From NCBI RefSeq assembly GCF_014490485.1, contig NZ_JACTVA010000038.1, positions 1 to 56,211 on the forward strand: a stretch of 56,211 bases of DNA, read 5' to 3'. This stretch comes from Teichococcus aerophilus (GTDB lineage: Bacteria; Pseudomonadota; Alphaproteobacteria; Acetobacterales; Acetobacteraceae). Positions 1 through 8,998 of the stretch are shown piece after piece. The notes under the pieces are model-generated. The model was given only the letters and a program-made list of their open reading frames with translations, was not told the origin of the DNA and did no database searches. Both the position numbers and the translations under genes were made by a program. The first letter of the stretch is position 1, and each line of letters starts with the position of its first letter.

Positions 1-165
1 CGCGGCAAGGCGGGGCGCGGCTTGGCCGCGCGGCGCCACCACCACCCCGGCCTCGGCCGGCACGGCGACGCTGCGCAGCTGCGCCGCCGCCGGCATGGGC
101 GAAAACACAGGCACGGCCAGAGCAGGCAGGCACAGCAGGGCAGGCAGCAGGCGGGCGCGGATCAT
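1..165 (-). CDS. Secreted protein of unknown function, N-terminal part only
   Basis: The frame opens with ATG at 165 and runs off the left edge of the window. The first ~18 residues (MIRARLLPCLLCLPALA) form a classic signal peptide: two Arg, a Leu/Cys-rich hydrophobic core and small residues before a likely cleavage site. The following ~37 residues are Ala/Pro/Val rich and carry no motif I recognise. The start overlaps the stop of the upstream GST gene as ATGA, so the two are probably co-transcribed and translationally coupled. The 55 visible codons are too few to name a family. Confidence 0.6.
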   Translation of the reverse strand, partial: MIRARLLPALLCLPALAVPVFSPMPAAAQLRSVAVPAEAGVVVAPRGQAAPRLAA

Positions 166-794
166 GCGGGATTCTCGACCAGGGACGGCGGCTGGGTGGC
201 GTGGAAGGCCGGCAGGGTCAGGCAGGCGGCCTCGGCCGCCATCAGGCGCGGGAAGGCCAGCGGAAGGCCGAACTCGCGCGCCATGGCCATCTGCGGCACC
301 AAACAGATATCGGCGAGGCCGGGCGACATGCCGAAGCAGAACGGTCCATCGGCCTCGCGCAGCAGCATTTCGCAGGCTTCCAGCCCCTCGGTCAGCGTCA
401 GGCGCACCCAGGCGCGCACCTGCATGTCGCCCAGGCCGAGGGCACGCAGCCGCGCCAGGGCACGCGGGTTGTGCAGCGGCTGCATGTCGCAGGCGATGGC
501 CAGGGCGAAGGCGCGCACGCGGGCGCGGGCCAGCGGGTCCGCCGGCAGCAACGCCGGGGTGGGCCACATCTCCTCCAGCCATTCCAGGATGGCGAGGGAC
601 TGGGTCAGCGGCGCGCCCTCCCCACTCTCCATCACCGGCACCAGCCCTTGCGGGTTGAGGTGGCGCAGGGCAGGCAGGCGCGCATCGGGGCCAGGTGCCG
701 GGTGCTGCACCGCTTCCGCCCTCAAGCCCTTCAGGGCCAGGGCAATCCGCACCCGCCACGTCGAGGAGGAGTGGGCATAGCCGTGCAGGCGCAT
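162..794 (-). CDS. Zeta-class glutathione S-transferase family protein (maleylacetoacetate isomerase-like)
   Basis: 210 residues, the usual GST length. The N-terminal thioredoxin fold carries SSSTWRVRIAL at residues 9-19, matching the zeta-class signature SSxxxRVRIAL whose Ser residues activate glutathione. NPQGLVPVME (47-56) holds the cis-Pro of the GSH site and QS at 65-66 is the gamma-glutamyl contact. The C-terminal half is the all-helical domain with the N-cap-like GLADICLVPQ. Zeta GSTs isomerise maleylacetoacetate in tyrosine breakdown, but no hmgA or fahA is adjacent, so the substrate is open. AAAGG lies about 8 nt before the ATG. Likely cytoplasmic, and the first gene of an operon with the secreted protein downstream. 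Confidence 0.8.
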   Translation of the reverse strand: MRLHGYAHSSSTWRVRIALALKGLRAEAVQHPAPGPDARLPALRHLNPQGLVPVMESGEGAPLTQSLAILEWLEEMWPTPALLPADPLARARVRAFALAIACDMQPLHNPRALARLRALGLGDMQVRAWVRLTLTEGLEACEMLLREADGPFCFGMSPGLADICLVPQMAMAREFGLPLAFPRLMAAEAACLTLPAFHATQPPSLVENPA

Positions 795-1039
795 CGGAAC
801 CCTTTCTTGCTCTCAAATATGTGATCCACAAGAGGCGGAGCGTCAACCTCTTCCGTGCCATCGCTGATAGCGCGGCGTGCAGGCGGTATTCTGCGCGGGA
901 TCGTGGCAAAAATACTGCCATGCCTGCCCTGAAGCTGCGCCATAACCCAGCGCTCGGTAGACGGTCACGCTCCGCCGAGGATGGTGGCAGCCAGCCTGTC
1001 CTCCACCGCCTGCGTCACGCTTGAAAGGCCCGTCCAGCC

Positions 1040-1492
1040 ATGGACCAGACCGACCACCGCATCCTGCGCGCCCTGGCCCGCAACGGGCGGCTGACCAATG
1101 CGGAGCTGGCTGAGGAAGTCGGCCTCTCCGCCTCCCCCTGCTGGACGCGGGTACGGCGGCTGGAGCAGGCGGGGGTGATCAAGGGCTATGTCGCGCTGCT
1201 GGACCAGGCCGAGCTGGGCCTGCCCGATACCGTCTTCGTCGAAGTCATGATGGACAAGCACGATGAGGAGGCGCTCAGCCGGTTCGAGGCCGTGGTGAAT
1301 GCCATGCCGGAAGTGCTGGAATGCCACCTGACCACCGGCGAATACGACTACCTGATCAAGGCCGCCGTGAACGGCACCGCAGGCTACGAAGCCCTGCTGC
1401 GCGAGAAGCTCTACCGCCTGCCCGGCGTCCGCCACACCCGCAGCGCCTTCGCCCTGCGTTGCCTGAAGCGGAACCTCTCGCCGGTGCCTTGA
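1040..1492 (+). CDS. Lrp/AsnC family transcriptional regulator
   Basis: 150 residues with the two-domain Lrp/AsnC architecture. Residues 1-60 form a winged helix (DQTDHRILRALARNGRLTNA, then the recognition helix around SASPCWTRVRRLEQAGVI). Residues ~65-145 are the RAM/AsnC ligand domain, with the typical GEYDYLIKA segment and the acidic VFVEVMM strand. Family members form octamers and usually sense amino acids. GAAAGG precedes the ATG. The gene diverges from the GST operon across a 245-bp gap, so that operon is a candidate target; this is inference from position only. The 3' end runs directly into a paired-hairpin element. Confidence 0.88.
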   Translation: MDQTDHRILRALARNGRLTNAELAEEVGLSASPCWTRVRRLEQAGVIKGYVALLDQAELGLPDTVFVEVMMDKHDEEALSRFEAVVNAMPEVLECHLTTGEYDYLIKAAVNGTAGYEALLREKLYRLPGVRHTRSAFALRCLKRNLSPVP

Positions 1493-1508
1493 GGCGGCGG
1501 GGGAGGAA

Positions 1509-1746
1509 GGCCGGGGAAAGAATTCCCCGGACCCCATCTTTTTTCTTGTGAGTTTGGCGTCGGGCTTCCGTCCGAGAGCGGACGCTTCTGATGATTTTAA
1601 TAATGGGCCGCGCGGGCTGAACCCTCAGGCGCCGGAGGTCCTAGACCTCCGGCGCACCCAGCCGTCCCCATGACCACACGTTCAGCCATCGCGCGTGAAA
1701 ACTCGAAAAAAGAAAAGAAGGGGTCCGGGGAATTCCTTCCCCGGCC
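1509..1746. repeat. Paired-hairpin 3'-end element, copy A (full length, 238 bp)
   Basis: Fills the convergent gap between the Lrp regulator and the M32 peptidase. Left hairpin 1511-1530 (stem CCGGGGAA/TTCCCCGG, loop AGAA) starts 18 nt after the Lrp stop and is followed by ACCCC and a T-rich run. The right hairpin 1725-1744 is the same unit inverted, ahead of the M32 stop at 1807. The centre 1629-1655 is a perfect 12-bp-arm palindrome with spacer CTA. The interior carries the asymmetric core GGGCCGCGCGGGCTGAACC, defining its + orientation. No coding potential. Confidence 0.9.
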
Positions 1747-1806
1747 TTTCTCTCCCCCAACGGACTCGCCATTCGACCTTCGGTTGCGCCTTCCCTGCCC
1801 GCCCCC

Positions 1807-3291
1807 TCACGCCACCAGGTAGCGGTCCCGCAGATGCGCCGTGAAGTCGGAGGGGTCGAGCGGCTTGCCGGTGGCTGCCCGCAGCAGGTCCTGGAAGCCG
1901 AGGCGGGAGCCCTGGCCGTGGACTTTGGCGCGCAGCCATTCGCGCAGCGGCGTGAAGTCGCCGCCGGACAGCCGGGTGTCCAGTTCCGGCAGGTCGGCGC
2001 GGGCGGCGCGCATCAGCTGGGCGGCCGCCATGGCGCCGAGCGTGTAGGACGGGAAGTAGCCGAAGGCGCCGTCATGCCAGTGGATGTCCTGCAGACAGCC
2101 GCGGGCATCGTCCGGCGGGGTCATGCCCAACAGGCTGGCGAAGCCTTCGTTCCAGGCGGCGGGCAGGCCTTCCACGTCCAGCTCACCGCCGATCAGGGCG
2201 CGTTCCAGGCGGAAGCGCAGGATGACGTGGGCGGGGTAGGTCATCTCGTCGGCATCGACGCGGATGAAGCCGCGTTCCACCCGGCGCCACAGGCCGGCCA
2301 GGTTGTCCGGCGCATAGGGTGCGGCGTCGCCGCCGAAGGCGGCGTGCAGCTGCGGGCCGATGAAGCGCAGGAAGGCGTCCGAGCGGCAGGCCTGCATCTC
2401 GATGATCAGGCTCTGCGATTCATGCGCGGCCATGCCGGCGGCCTCGCCCACTGGCTGGTGGGCGAAGGCACTGGGCAGCCCCCGCTCATAGAGGGCGTGG
2501 CCGGTTTCGTGCAGCACGCCGAGCAGCGCCTGGGCCACCGAGGCATCGTTGTACCGGGTGGTGATGCGGACATCGGTGGGCGTGCCGCCGCAGAACGGAT
2601 GGGTGCTTTCGTCCAGCCGTGCATGGGTGAAGTCCAGACCGACGCGCTCGGCCATGTCGCGGCACAGCGCCTGCTGGGCGGCGATGGGGAATGGGCCCGG
2701 CAGCGGCACCGGGCGGGGGCGCTGCATCTGCAAGGCCTCGGCGCGCGGCAGGGCGTCGGCCAGGAAGGTCTCGTAGGCGGCGAAGATCGGCTCCACATCG
2801 GCGGCGGTGATGCCGCGCTGGTAGCCTTCCATCAACGCGTCATACGGGCTAAGGCCAGTGGCGGCGGACAGGGCCGCGGCCGTTTCCCGCTGCAGGCGGA
2901 CCACTTCCTTCAGCGCGGGCGCGACCATGGCAAAATCGGCATTGGCGCGGGCGGTGCGCCAGCGCTGTTCGCAGGCGGAGTTCGCGCGGGCGGTGGCTTC
3001 CACCAGCGCCGTGGGCAGGGCGACGGCGCGGGCATGGGCGTCCCGCATCAAGGTGAGGTTGGCGTCGTCCCACGCCCCGTGTGCCTCGGCGCTGGCCAGG
3101 TCCTCCGCCACCTGCGGCGCGGTCAGCAATTCATGCGAAAGGCCGGACAGGACGGCCAACTGCTCGCCCCGGGCCTCGGCCCCGCCTGCCGGCATGACCG
3201 CTGCGGCATCCCAATGCAGCATGGATTGTGCCTGGCCCAGCAGGGCGATACGGGCGAAGCGGGCCTTCAGGCGATCGTAAGCTGCAGTCAT
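1807..3291 (-). CDS. Carboxypeptidase Taq, M32 family metallopeptidase
   Basis: 494 residues, the normal M32 length. The zinc site is complete: HETGH at 261-265 gives two His ligands and the catalytic Glu, and HESQS at 290-294 supplies the third ligand, a Glu. The family signature HPFCGGTPTDVRITTRY is at 231-247. M32 enzymes are cytoplasmic Zn/Co carboxypeptidases that remove C-terminal residues from peptides. No signal peptide. AAGGA stands about 8 nt before the ATG at 3291. Monocistronic by context, ending in the convergent element A. Confidence 0.93.
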   Translation of the reverse strand: MTAAYDRLKARFARIALLGQAQSMLHWDAAAVMPAGGAEARGEQLAVLSGLSHELLTAPQVAEDLASAEAHGAWDDANLTLMRDAHARAVALPTALVEATARANSACEQRWRTARANADFAMVAPALKEVVRLQRETAAALSAATGLSPYDALMEGYQRGITAADVEPIFAAYETFLADALPRAEALQMQRPRPVPLPGPFPIAAQQALCRDMAERVGLDFTHARLDESTHPFCGGTPTDVRITTRYNDASVAQALLGVLHETGHALYERGLPSAFAHQPVGEAAGMAAHESQSLIIEMQACRSDAFLRFIGPQLHAAFGGDAAPYAPDNLAGLWRRVERGFIRVDADEMTYPAHVILRFRLERALIGGELDVEGLPAAWNEGFASLLGMTPPDDARGCLQDIHWHDGAFGYFPSYTLGAMAAAQLMRAARADLPELDTRLSGGDFTPLREWLRAKVHGQGSRLGFQDLLRAATGKPLDPSDFTAHLRDRYLVA

Positions 3292-3371
3292 GTGGGGTCC
3301 TTGAGAGCATCATGCTGACGGTGGCACTGGCGGGCCCGGATGGTGCGGCCGCCACAAGCCCGGGCCGGCGC

Positions 3372-3422
3372 CTCGCGTGATTCAGGCGTTTCGGTGTCCC
3401 CACCTCAAGCCATCACGCTCTA
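3372..3422 (+). repeat. Dispersed ~50-bp intergenic repeat, copy 1
   Basis: Contains GTGATTCAGGC at the left and CATCACGCTCTA at the right. It matches copies at 21365-21414 (same strand) and 22275-22324 (opposite strand). The right end runs into the stop codon of the SURF1-like gene (TAG on the minus strand, 3422-3420). Imperfect symmetry (GATTCAGG..CATCACGCTC) suggests a palindromic intergenic repeat; function unknown. Confidence 0.7.
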
Positions 3423-4136
3423 GCGGCGCTGATCCGGCCCCAGCCGAGTCCGGGCCCAGGCGATGAAGACGCCGAGCGCCGCCAGCGCCAGACCGTACCA
3501 GGTGATGACGTAACCCAGATGGCTGTTGGTTGGCTGCGGCATGTGCTGTGCCGGCTGCGGCAAAAGGCCCGATTGTGGCCCCATGGCCACGAGCCCGTAC
3601 GGTGCCGGGGCAGCCAGCGCCACGGCTTCACCGATGGCGGCCGGGTCGAACGTATAGAAGGTACGGCTGGCGGGGCTGCCGGTGGCGCTGGTCCAGCTCG
3701 CGGTTTCGCCCGGACGAATATAGCCCTCGACGCGTACCGGGCCTTCCGGCCGGGCGATGACGCCACCCTCCATCGGCACCCAGCCGCGATCGACCAGGAT
3801 GGGCGCGGCGCCTTCCCGCTGCAGCGGCGTGACGAGATGCGTGCCCAGGGTGTTGCCGCGCACTTCGGCGCCGAAGCGGGCTTCCTTGTCGTGCAGGAAC
3901 TGGCCATCGGCGAAGACCTTGGCATAGGGCGCAGGCGGGTCCGCCAACGGCACGGGCGGGCCGGCCTCCGCCACGGCGAAGGCGGCCAGCAGGTCGGTCT
4001 TCCAGCGCAGGCGCTGCAGTTGCCAGGTGCCCAGGCCGACCAGAATGGCCAGCACGGGCAACAGGCACAGGACGGGCAGGATCAGGCGGCGCCAAGAAGA
4101 GGCCGGGCGGGGAGTCATGGCCGGGGTGTCTATCAT
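3420..4136 (-). CDS. SURF1 family cytochrome c oxidase assembly protein
   Basis: 238 residues if started at ATG 4136; ATG 4118 (MTPRPASS) is equally possible and neither has a strong ribosome site. The fold is as expected for SURF1: an N-terminal membrane helix ending in GTWQLQRLRWK, a periplasmic domain with the conserved PILVDRGWVP segment, and a C-terminal membrane helix (YVITWYGLALAALGVFIAWA). SURF1 proteins help insert or deliver heme a to oxidase subunit I. It is the last gene of the cox operon, separated from ctaE by element B, so it may have its own promoter or depend on read-through. Confidence 0.9.
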   Translation of the reverse strand: MIDTPAMTPRPASSWRRLILPVLCLLPVLAILVGLGTWQLQRLRWKTDLLAAFAVAEAGPPVPLADPPAPYAKVFADGQFLHDKEARFGAEVRGNTLGTHLVTPLQREGAAPILVDRGWVPMEGGVIARPEGPVRVEGYIRPGETASWTSATGSPASRTFYTFDPAAIGEAVALAAPAPYGLVAMGPQSGLLPQPAQHMPQPTNSHLGYVITWYGLALAALGVFIAWARTRLGPDQRR

Positions 4137-4175
4137 GGATGGGGACGGGCCGGCAGGGCCGGAAGGGGGAGTGAA

Positions 4176-4374
4176 GGCCAGGGGAAGGAATTCCCCTGGA
4201 CCCCTTCTTTTTTCTGCAAGTTCGGTATGGGCTAGGCGGACGTGCTTTCGATAATGGCCGCGCTGGCTGAGCGGCGGACCCTGGAGGCCTGGCGCGAACC
4301 AGACTGGTACTTCAGCAGCCACACCCAAAAAGTCGAAAAAAGAAGATGGGGTCCGGGGAATTCCTTCCCCGGCC
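4176..4374. repeat. Paired-hairpin 3'-end element, copy B (short form, 199 bp)
   Basis: Lies between ctaE (3' end) and SURF1 (5' end), both on the minus strand. The hairpin at 4178-4199 has the stem CCAGGGGAA/TTCCCCTGG, an extra A:T pair that is compensated on both sides. The hairpin next to ctaE is 4353-4372 with the standard sequence. The central palindrome is degenerate and about 40 bp are missing compared with full copies. Confidence 0.85.
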
Positions 4375-4447
4375 TTCCCCTGAAACAGAAAAAGGGCCCG
4401 AGGGTGGTGACCCTCGGACCCCTTCGTTCAGGCCAACACCGGAAGCG

Positions 4448-5290
4448 TCAGTGCTGGGCGATCTCGCCCACGCCGAGGATGTAGACCACGACGAACAGGA
4501 ACAGCCACACCACGTCCACGAAGTGCCAGTACCAGGCGGCGGCTTCGAAGCCGAAATGGCGCTGCGGGGTGAACTCGCCGCGATAGGCGCGGACCCAGCA
4601 GACGGCCAGGAAGATGGTGCCGACGATGACGTGGAAGCCGTGGAAGCCGGTCGCCAGGAAGAACACCGAGGGATAGATGCCGCCGGTGAAGGCGAACGGG
4701 GCCTCGGCATACTCGTAGGCCTGGAAGAAGCTGAAGGACATGCCCAGCAGGACCGTCAGGCCCAGGCCCTGGAGCAGGCCCTTGCGGTCATTTTCCAGCA
4801 GCGCGTGGTGCGCCCAGGTGACCGTGCAGCCCGAGAGCAGCAGGATCATGGTGTTGAGCAGCGGCAGGCCCAGCGGGTCGAACGTATGGATGCCGGCGGG
4901 GGGCCAGATGGCCTTGGCGGCACCCGAGACGTGCTCCGGGTACAGGAAGAAGTGGAAATAGGCCCAGAAGAACGCGACGAAGAACATCACCTCGGAGGCG
5001 ATGAACAACACCATGCCGTAGCGCAGGCCGATGCGGACGATGGGGTTGTGGACGCCCGGCTGCTTCGATTCGCGCACGATGTCGCGGAACCAGAAGTACA
5101 TGGAGGCGATGACGCCCAGCAGGCCGACGCCCAGCACCCAGTGGATGTTGTAGTGGGCGAAGACGATGATGCCGAACAGCATCAGCCCGGCCGACAGCGA
5201 CGCGGTCAGCGGCCAGGGGCTGGGGTCCACCAGGTGGTAGGGGTGCTTGTTGTGGGTGGGTGTACCCACCGCGACTTCGCTGCTGGCCAT
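4448..5290 (-). CDS. ctaE: Cytochrome c oxidase subunit III
   Basis: 280 residues from ATG 5290, which is preceded by AGGAAG at a good distance; an in-frame upstream ATG (5320) lacks one. Seven hydrophobic segments are visible, with the subunit III hallmarks NKHPYHLVDPSPWPL near the N-terminus, SEVMFFVAFFWAYFH in helix III and the terminal AAWYWHFVDVVWLFLF. Subunit III stabilises the aa3 core and feeds the proton pathway; it binds no metal. Inner membrane. It follows ctaG by 130 bp and is followed by element B. Confidence 0.96.
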   Translation of the reverse strand: MASSEVAVGTPTHNKHPYHLVDPSPWPLTASLSAGLMLFGIIVFAHYNIHWVLGVGLLGVIASMYFWFRDIVRESKQPGVHNPIVRIGLRYGMVLFIASEVMFFVAFFWAYFHFFLYPEHVSGAAKAIWPPAGIHTFDPLGLPLLNTMILLLSGCTVTWAHHALLENDRKGLLQGLGLTVLLGMSFSFFQAYEYAEAPFAFTGGIYPSVFFLATGFHGFHVIVGTIFLAVCWVRAYRGEFTPQRHFGFEAAAWYWHFVDVVWLFLFVVVYILGVGEIAQH

Positions 5291-5420
5291 CGGGCTTCCT
5301 GGACTCAAGGCGTCACGCAAGGGGTGGAACGGCGGCGGGCAGGCAGGGCCCGGCCTCCGGTCATGCGGAACGATACGACGGAGTGTATCAATCCCGAAAA
5401 GCGGGTTCGGATCAAGTCCG

Positions 5421-6059
5421 TCACGGCGTCGCCGTGTGGCTTGCGCCGGGCCGGATCAGCTCGGTCCGGCGGCCAACATGCTCCCCGGCATTGGCCACGG
5501 CGCCTGCGCGCTCGGCATCCGCCAGGGTGCGGAAGAAGGTGTAGTTGATGGTGATCGTCCGGATGTCCCGCGTATTCGGGTCATCCGCGATCTTGGGGTC
5601 GACCCAGTAGGCGATGGGCATTTCCACCTGCTGGCCGCCAGTCAGCGTCTGCTCGTCGAAGCAGAAGCACGCGACCTTGTGGAAATAGCGGCCGGCCACT
5701 TCCGGCGTCACGTTGTAGGTGGCGATGCCGGTGACCGGCCCCTGGGCGAGGTTCTGCGCGGTGTAGAAGGCCATGCCCTCCTGGCCCAGCGGCAGGTTCT
5801 CGCTGCCCTGCCCGGCGGCGAAGCGCCAGGGCAGGTTGGGATGGGTATTGGCATTGAAGCGGACGGTGATGCTCTTGTCCGTGGCGCCGGGCGCGGTACC
5901 ACCGATCATCGGCGTGCCGTTATAGCCGGTGACGGCGCAGAAGATGGCGTAGAGCGGCACCGAGGCGAAGGCGAGGCCGAGCATGCCGGCCACCACCCCG
6001 CCCGCGATAGTCGCGGTACGGCGGTTGCGGCGGGCGAGTTCCGGGTCCTGAACGGTCAT
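5421..6059 (-). CDS. ctaG: Cytochrome c oxidase assembly protein CtaG (Cox11)
   Basis: 212 residues: short cytoplasmic N-terminus, one membrane helix (~18-41), then an immunoglobulin-like periplasmic domain. The copper-binding KVACFCFDEQTL (Cys131 and Cys133) is intact, as is FYTAQNL upstream. Cox11 delivers Cu(I) to the CuB site of subunit I. It sits 30 bp after the CoxF-like gene and ahead of ctaE, the standard alphaproteobacterial order. Confidence 0.95.
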   Translation of the reverse strand: MTVQDPELARRNRRTATIAGGVVAGMLGLAFASVPLYAIFCAVTGYNGTPMIGGTAPGATDKSITVRFNANTHPNLPWRFAAGQGSENLPLGQEGMAFYTAQNLAQGPVTGIATYNVTPEVAGRYFHKVACFCFDEQTLTGGQQVEMPIAYWVDPKIADDPNTRDIRTITINYTFFRTLADAERAGAVANAGEHVGRRTELIRPGASHTATP

Positions 6060-6089
6060 GGCGTGGCTCCCTTCCCTGCTCTGCCGGTG

Positions 6090-6218
6090 TCAGCTTTGGG
6101 CCATGCGGGCCATGGCGATGAAGTAGAACAGCGCCACCAGGCCCAGAAGCGCGATCAGGATGGCCCAGTTGCGGCTGCGGCGGCGGCGCTCGAACGCCGC
6201 CAGCTCCTCGGGCGTCAT
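6090..6218 (-). CDS. CoxF-like small membrane protein of the cox operon
   Basis: 42 residues, [20 protein letters not shown] and onward: a charged Arg-rich cytoplasmic N-terminus followed by one membrane helix ([18 protein letters not shown]). Its ATG overlaps the ctaB stop as ATGA and ctaG follows 30 bp later, exactly where alphaproteobacterial cox operons carry a 40-60 residue CoxF protein. Sequence conservation in this class is low; the call rests mainly on position, size and topology. Likely an assembly accessory or a small oxidase subunit. Confidence 0.8.
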   Translation of the reverse strand: MTPEELAAFERRRRSRNWAILIALLGLVALFYFIAMARMAQS

Positions 6219-7174
6219 GCGCCGAACACCAGCTTGTCGGCCGCCAGGGCGGTGAACAGGGCGAACAGGTACAGGATGGAGAAGCGGAAGGCGGCGCGGG
6301 CCGGGGCATCGTTGCTGCGGCTGACGCCGGCCTCGTCCTGCTCATCGCGCTTCACGCGCCACATATAGTGCAGGAAGAAACCGCCCAGCACGAGCGCGGC
6401 GCCGCCATAGGCCAGGCCGGACATGCCGATCACGGTAGGGGCCAGGCTGACCGGCACCAGCAGCAGCGAGTACAGCCAGATCTGCCGGCGGGTTTCCTTG
6501 GCGCCGGAGACGACGGGCAGCATCGGCACGCCGGCACGTTGGTAGTCGCCCGAGGCGTAGAGGGACAGCGCCCAGAAATGCGGCGGGGTCCAGACGAAGA
6601 TGATGGCGAACATCACCAGCGCCTCGATCGAGACGTGGCCGGTGACCGCGGCCCAGCCGATCATCGGCGGGAAGGCGCCGGCGGCACCGCCGATGACGAT
6701 GTTCTGCGGCGTCCGGCGCTTCAGCCACATCGTGTAGATGAAGACATAGAAGGCGATGGAGCCGGCCAGCACGGCGGCGGCCACCATGTTGGTGGCCAGG
6801 CCCATCATGACGACCGAGGCCACGGCCAGGAACACGCCGAAGCTCAGCGCCGCCTGCGGGCGGATGCGGCCGGCCGGGATGGGGCGGTTGGCGGTGCGGC
6901 GCATGATCGCGTCGATATCGCGGTCGTACCACATGTTGATGGCGCCCGAGGCACCGGCGGCGACGGCCACGCAGAGGATGGCGGTGACGGCCAGCACCGG
7001 GTGGATGCCACCCGGCGCGACCAGCAACCCGACGAGGCCGGAGAACACGACGAGCGACATGACACGCGGCTTCAGCAGCGCGATCCAGTCGCGCGCCTCG
7101 CTCAGGTCCAGGTCGTCAGACGTGCCGAGGGGGGCAGAAGCCCCCCCCGTCTGACGGAACGTACTGTCGCTCAT
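6215..7174 (-). CDS. ctaB: Protoheme IX farnesyltransferase (heme O synthase)
   Basis: 319 residues from ATG 7174, chosen because GGAGG stands upstream; an in-frame upstream start at 7213 would add 13 residues. UbiA-type prenyltransferase with about nine membrane helices. The Mg-diphosphate motif NMWYDRDID (80-88) is complete. The enzyme adds a farnesyl group to heme B to give heme O, the precursor of the heme A used by CtaD encoded just upstream. Confidence 0.95.
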   Translation of the reverse strand: MSDSTFRQTGGASAPLGTSDDLDLSEARDWIALLKPRVMSLVVFSGLVGLLVAPGGIHPVLAVTAILCVAVAAGASGAINMWYDRDIDAIMRRTANRPIPAGRIRPQAALSFGVFLAVASVVMMGLATNMVAAAVLAGSIAFYVFIYTMWLKRRTPQNIVIGGAAGAFPPMIGWAAVTGHVSIEALVMFAIIFVWTPPHFWALSLYASGDYQRAGVPMLPVVSGAKETRRQIWLYSLLLVPVSLAPTVIGMSGLAYGGAALVLGGFFLHYMWRVKRDEQDEAGVSRSNDAPARAAFRFSILYLFALFTALAADKLVFGA

Positions 7175-7259
7175 CAGCCGGCCTCCATGCCCGGAGGATG
7201 CGGCGTCCACCAAAATGCGCGCCGCATGCCCCGAGCCTTAGTGTGATCGCGCCCCGCGC

Positions 7260-8861
7260 TTAGCGGATACGGGGCAGTTCGTCGAAGGTGTGGAACGGCG
7301 GCGGGCTCGACACCTGCCATTCCAGTGTGGTGGCACCCTCGCCCCACGGGTTCGCGGGCACGGGCTCCTTGCTCGTGAAGGTGCGGTAGCAGACATAGAA
7401 GAAGAACAGGAACGAAGCCACCGACACATAGGCACCCAGGCTGGCGATCAGGTTCCAGCCAGCGAAGGCCTCCGGGTAGTCCGGGTAGCGGCGCGGCATG
7501 CCCTGGGCGCCCAGGAAGTGCATCGGGAAGAAGGTCAGGTTCACGCCGATGAAGGTCAGCCAGAAATGGATCTGGCCCAGCCGCTCGGGGTACTGCTTCC
7601 CGCTCATCTTGCCGATCCAGTAGTAGAAGCCGGCATAGATGCCGAAGACGGCGCCCAGCGACAGCACGTAGTGGAAGTGCGCGATGACGTAGTACGTGTT
7701 GTGCAGGATGACGTCCACGGAGGCGTTGGAGAGCTTCACGCCCGTCACGCCCCCCATGGTGAACAGGAAGATGAAGCCGATGGCGAACAGCATCGGCGTC
7801 TTGAAGGTGAGCGAGCCGCCCCACATCGTGGCGATCCAGGAGAAGATCTTGATGCCCGTGGGCACCGCGATGATCATCGTGGCGGCCATGAAGTAGGCCC
7901 GCGTGTCCACCGAGATACCGGAGGTGAACATGTGGTGCGCCCACACCACGAAGCCGACGACGCCGATGGCCACCATGGCGTAGGCCATGCCGAGATAGCC
8001 GAAGATCGGCTTGCGGCTGAAGGTGGACAGGATGTGGCTGATGATGCCGAAGGCCGGCAGGATCATGATGTAGACTTCGGGGTGGCCAAAGAACCAGAAC
8101 AGGTGCTGGAACAGCACCGGGTCGCCGCCGCCGGCCGGGTCGAAGAAGGCCGTGCCGAAGTTACGGTCGGTGATCAGCATGGTGATGGCGCCGCCCAGCA
8201 CGGGCACGGACAGCAGCAGCAGGAAGGCCGTCACCAGCATGCCCCACACGAACAGCGGCATCTTGTGCAGCGTCATGCCCGGGGCGCGCATGTTGAAGAT
8301 GGTGGTGATGAAGTTCACCGCACCCAGGATGGAGCTGGCACCCGCGAGGTGGAGCGCGAACAGCACCATGTCCAGGCCCATGCCAGCCTGGTACTGGCTG
8401 TTGGACAGGGGCGGATACAGCGTCCAGCCCGTGCCGGTCCCGCCGACGAACAGGCTGCCGACGCCCAGCACCAGCGCCGGGAACAGCAGCCAGAGGCTGA
8501 TGTTGTTCAGGCGCGGGAAGGCCATGTCCGGCGCGCCGATCATGATCGGCACGAAGTAGTTGCCGAAGCCGCCGATCAGCGCTGGCATGATGACGAAGAA
8601 CACCATGATCACGCCATGCGCGGTCACGGCCACGTTCCAGGCCTGGCCATCGGCGAAGATCTGCATGCCCGGCGTCTGCAGCTCGATCCGCATCAGCAGG
8701 CTGAGGCCGATGCCGACGAAGGCCGCAAGCACAGCGAAGATCAGGTAGAGGATCCCGATGTCCTTGTGGCTGGTGCTGAAGAACCAGCGCTTGAAGAACC
8801 CAGGCGCGTGGTCGTGCCCGTGGTCGTTGTGGTCGTCATGCGTATGTGACGCGGTCGCCAT
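7260..8861 (-). CDS. ctaD: Cytochrome c oxidase subunit I (aa3 type)
   Basis: 533 residues, twelve membrane helices. Ligands are all present: His82 (low-spin heme a), the GHPEVY motif with His260, Glu262 and Tyr264 (CuB ligand, D-channel glutamate, His-Tyr crosslink), His309-His310 (CuB), His395 (heme a3) and His397 (heme a). The glutamate in GHPEVY places it in the A1 subfamily. The cytoplasmic N-terminus is unusually His/Asp rich (residues 6-18). Catalyses O2 reduction to water with proton pumping. Between ctaC and ctaB. Confidence 0.97.
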   Translation of the reverse strand: MATASHTHDDHNDHGHDHAPGFFKRWFFSTSHKDIGILYLIFAVLAAFVGIGLSLLMRIELQTPGMQIFADGQAWNVAVTAHGVIMVFFVIMPALIGGFGNYFVPIMIGAPDMAFPRLNNISLWLLFPALVLGVGSLFVGGTGTGWTLYPPLSNSQYQAGMGLDMVLFALHLAGASSILGAVNFITTIFNMRAPGMTLHKMPLFVWGMLVTAFLLLLSVPVLGGAITMLITDRNFGTAFFDPAGGGDPVLFQHLFWFFGHPEVYIMILPAFGIISHILSTFSRKPIFGYLGMAYAMVAIGVVGFVVWAHHMFTSGISVDTRAYFMAATMIIAVPTGIKIFSWIATMWGGSLTFKTPMLFAIGFIFLFTMGGVTGVKLSNASVDVILHNTYYVIAHFHYVLSLGAVFGIYAGFYYWIGKMSGKQYPERLGQIHFWLTFIGVNLTFFPMHFLGAQGMPRRYPDYPEAFAGWNLIASLGAYVSVASFLFFFYVCYRTFTSKEPVPANPWGEGATTLEWQVSSPPPFHTFDELPRIR

Positions 8862-8998
8862 TCTGTGTCCGTCCCGCTCTCGAACCGTCCGTGGTCACCG
8901 CAGCAGGCGGCGCCTCTGTTATTCATCCTGGCCGCCAGGGGCGGCACCGGACCTGTCTCTCTCAACAGAACCGCCCGGGGGCGGCTCCGTTCGCCGTC

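Noticed and set aside
1509-1746. Simple insertion sequence or MITE
   Set aside because: No transposase is in the window and no target-site duplication flanks the copies; exclusive 3'-end placement and compensated stems fit an RNA role better. Not fully excluded.
1834-3318. 494-residue open frame antisense to the M32 peptidase
   Set aside because: Same span as the real gene on the other strand, no motif, composition of a high-GC shadow frame.
7290-8849. 519-residue frame antisense to ctaD
   Set aside because: Subunit I is certain on the opposite strand; the antisense text is His/Asp/Gly/Arg low complexity.
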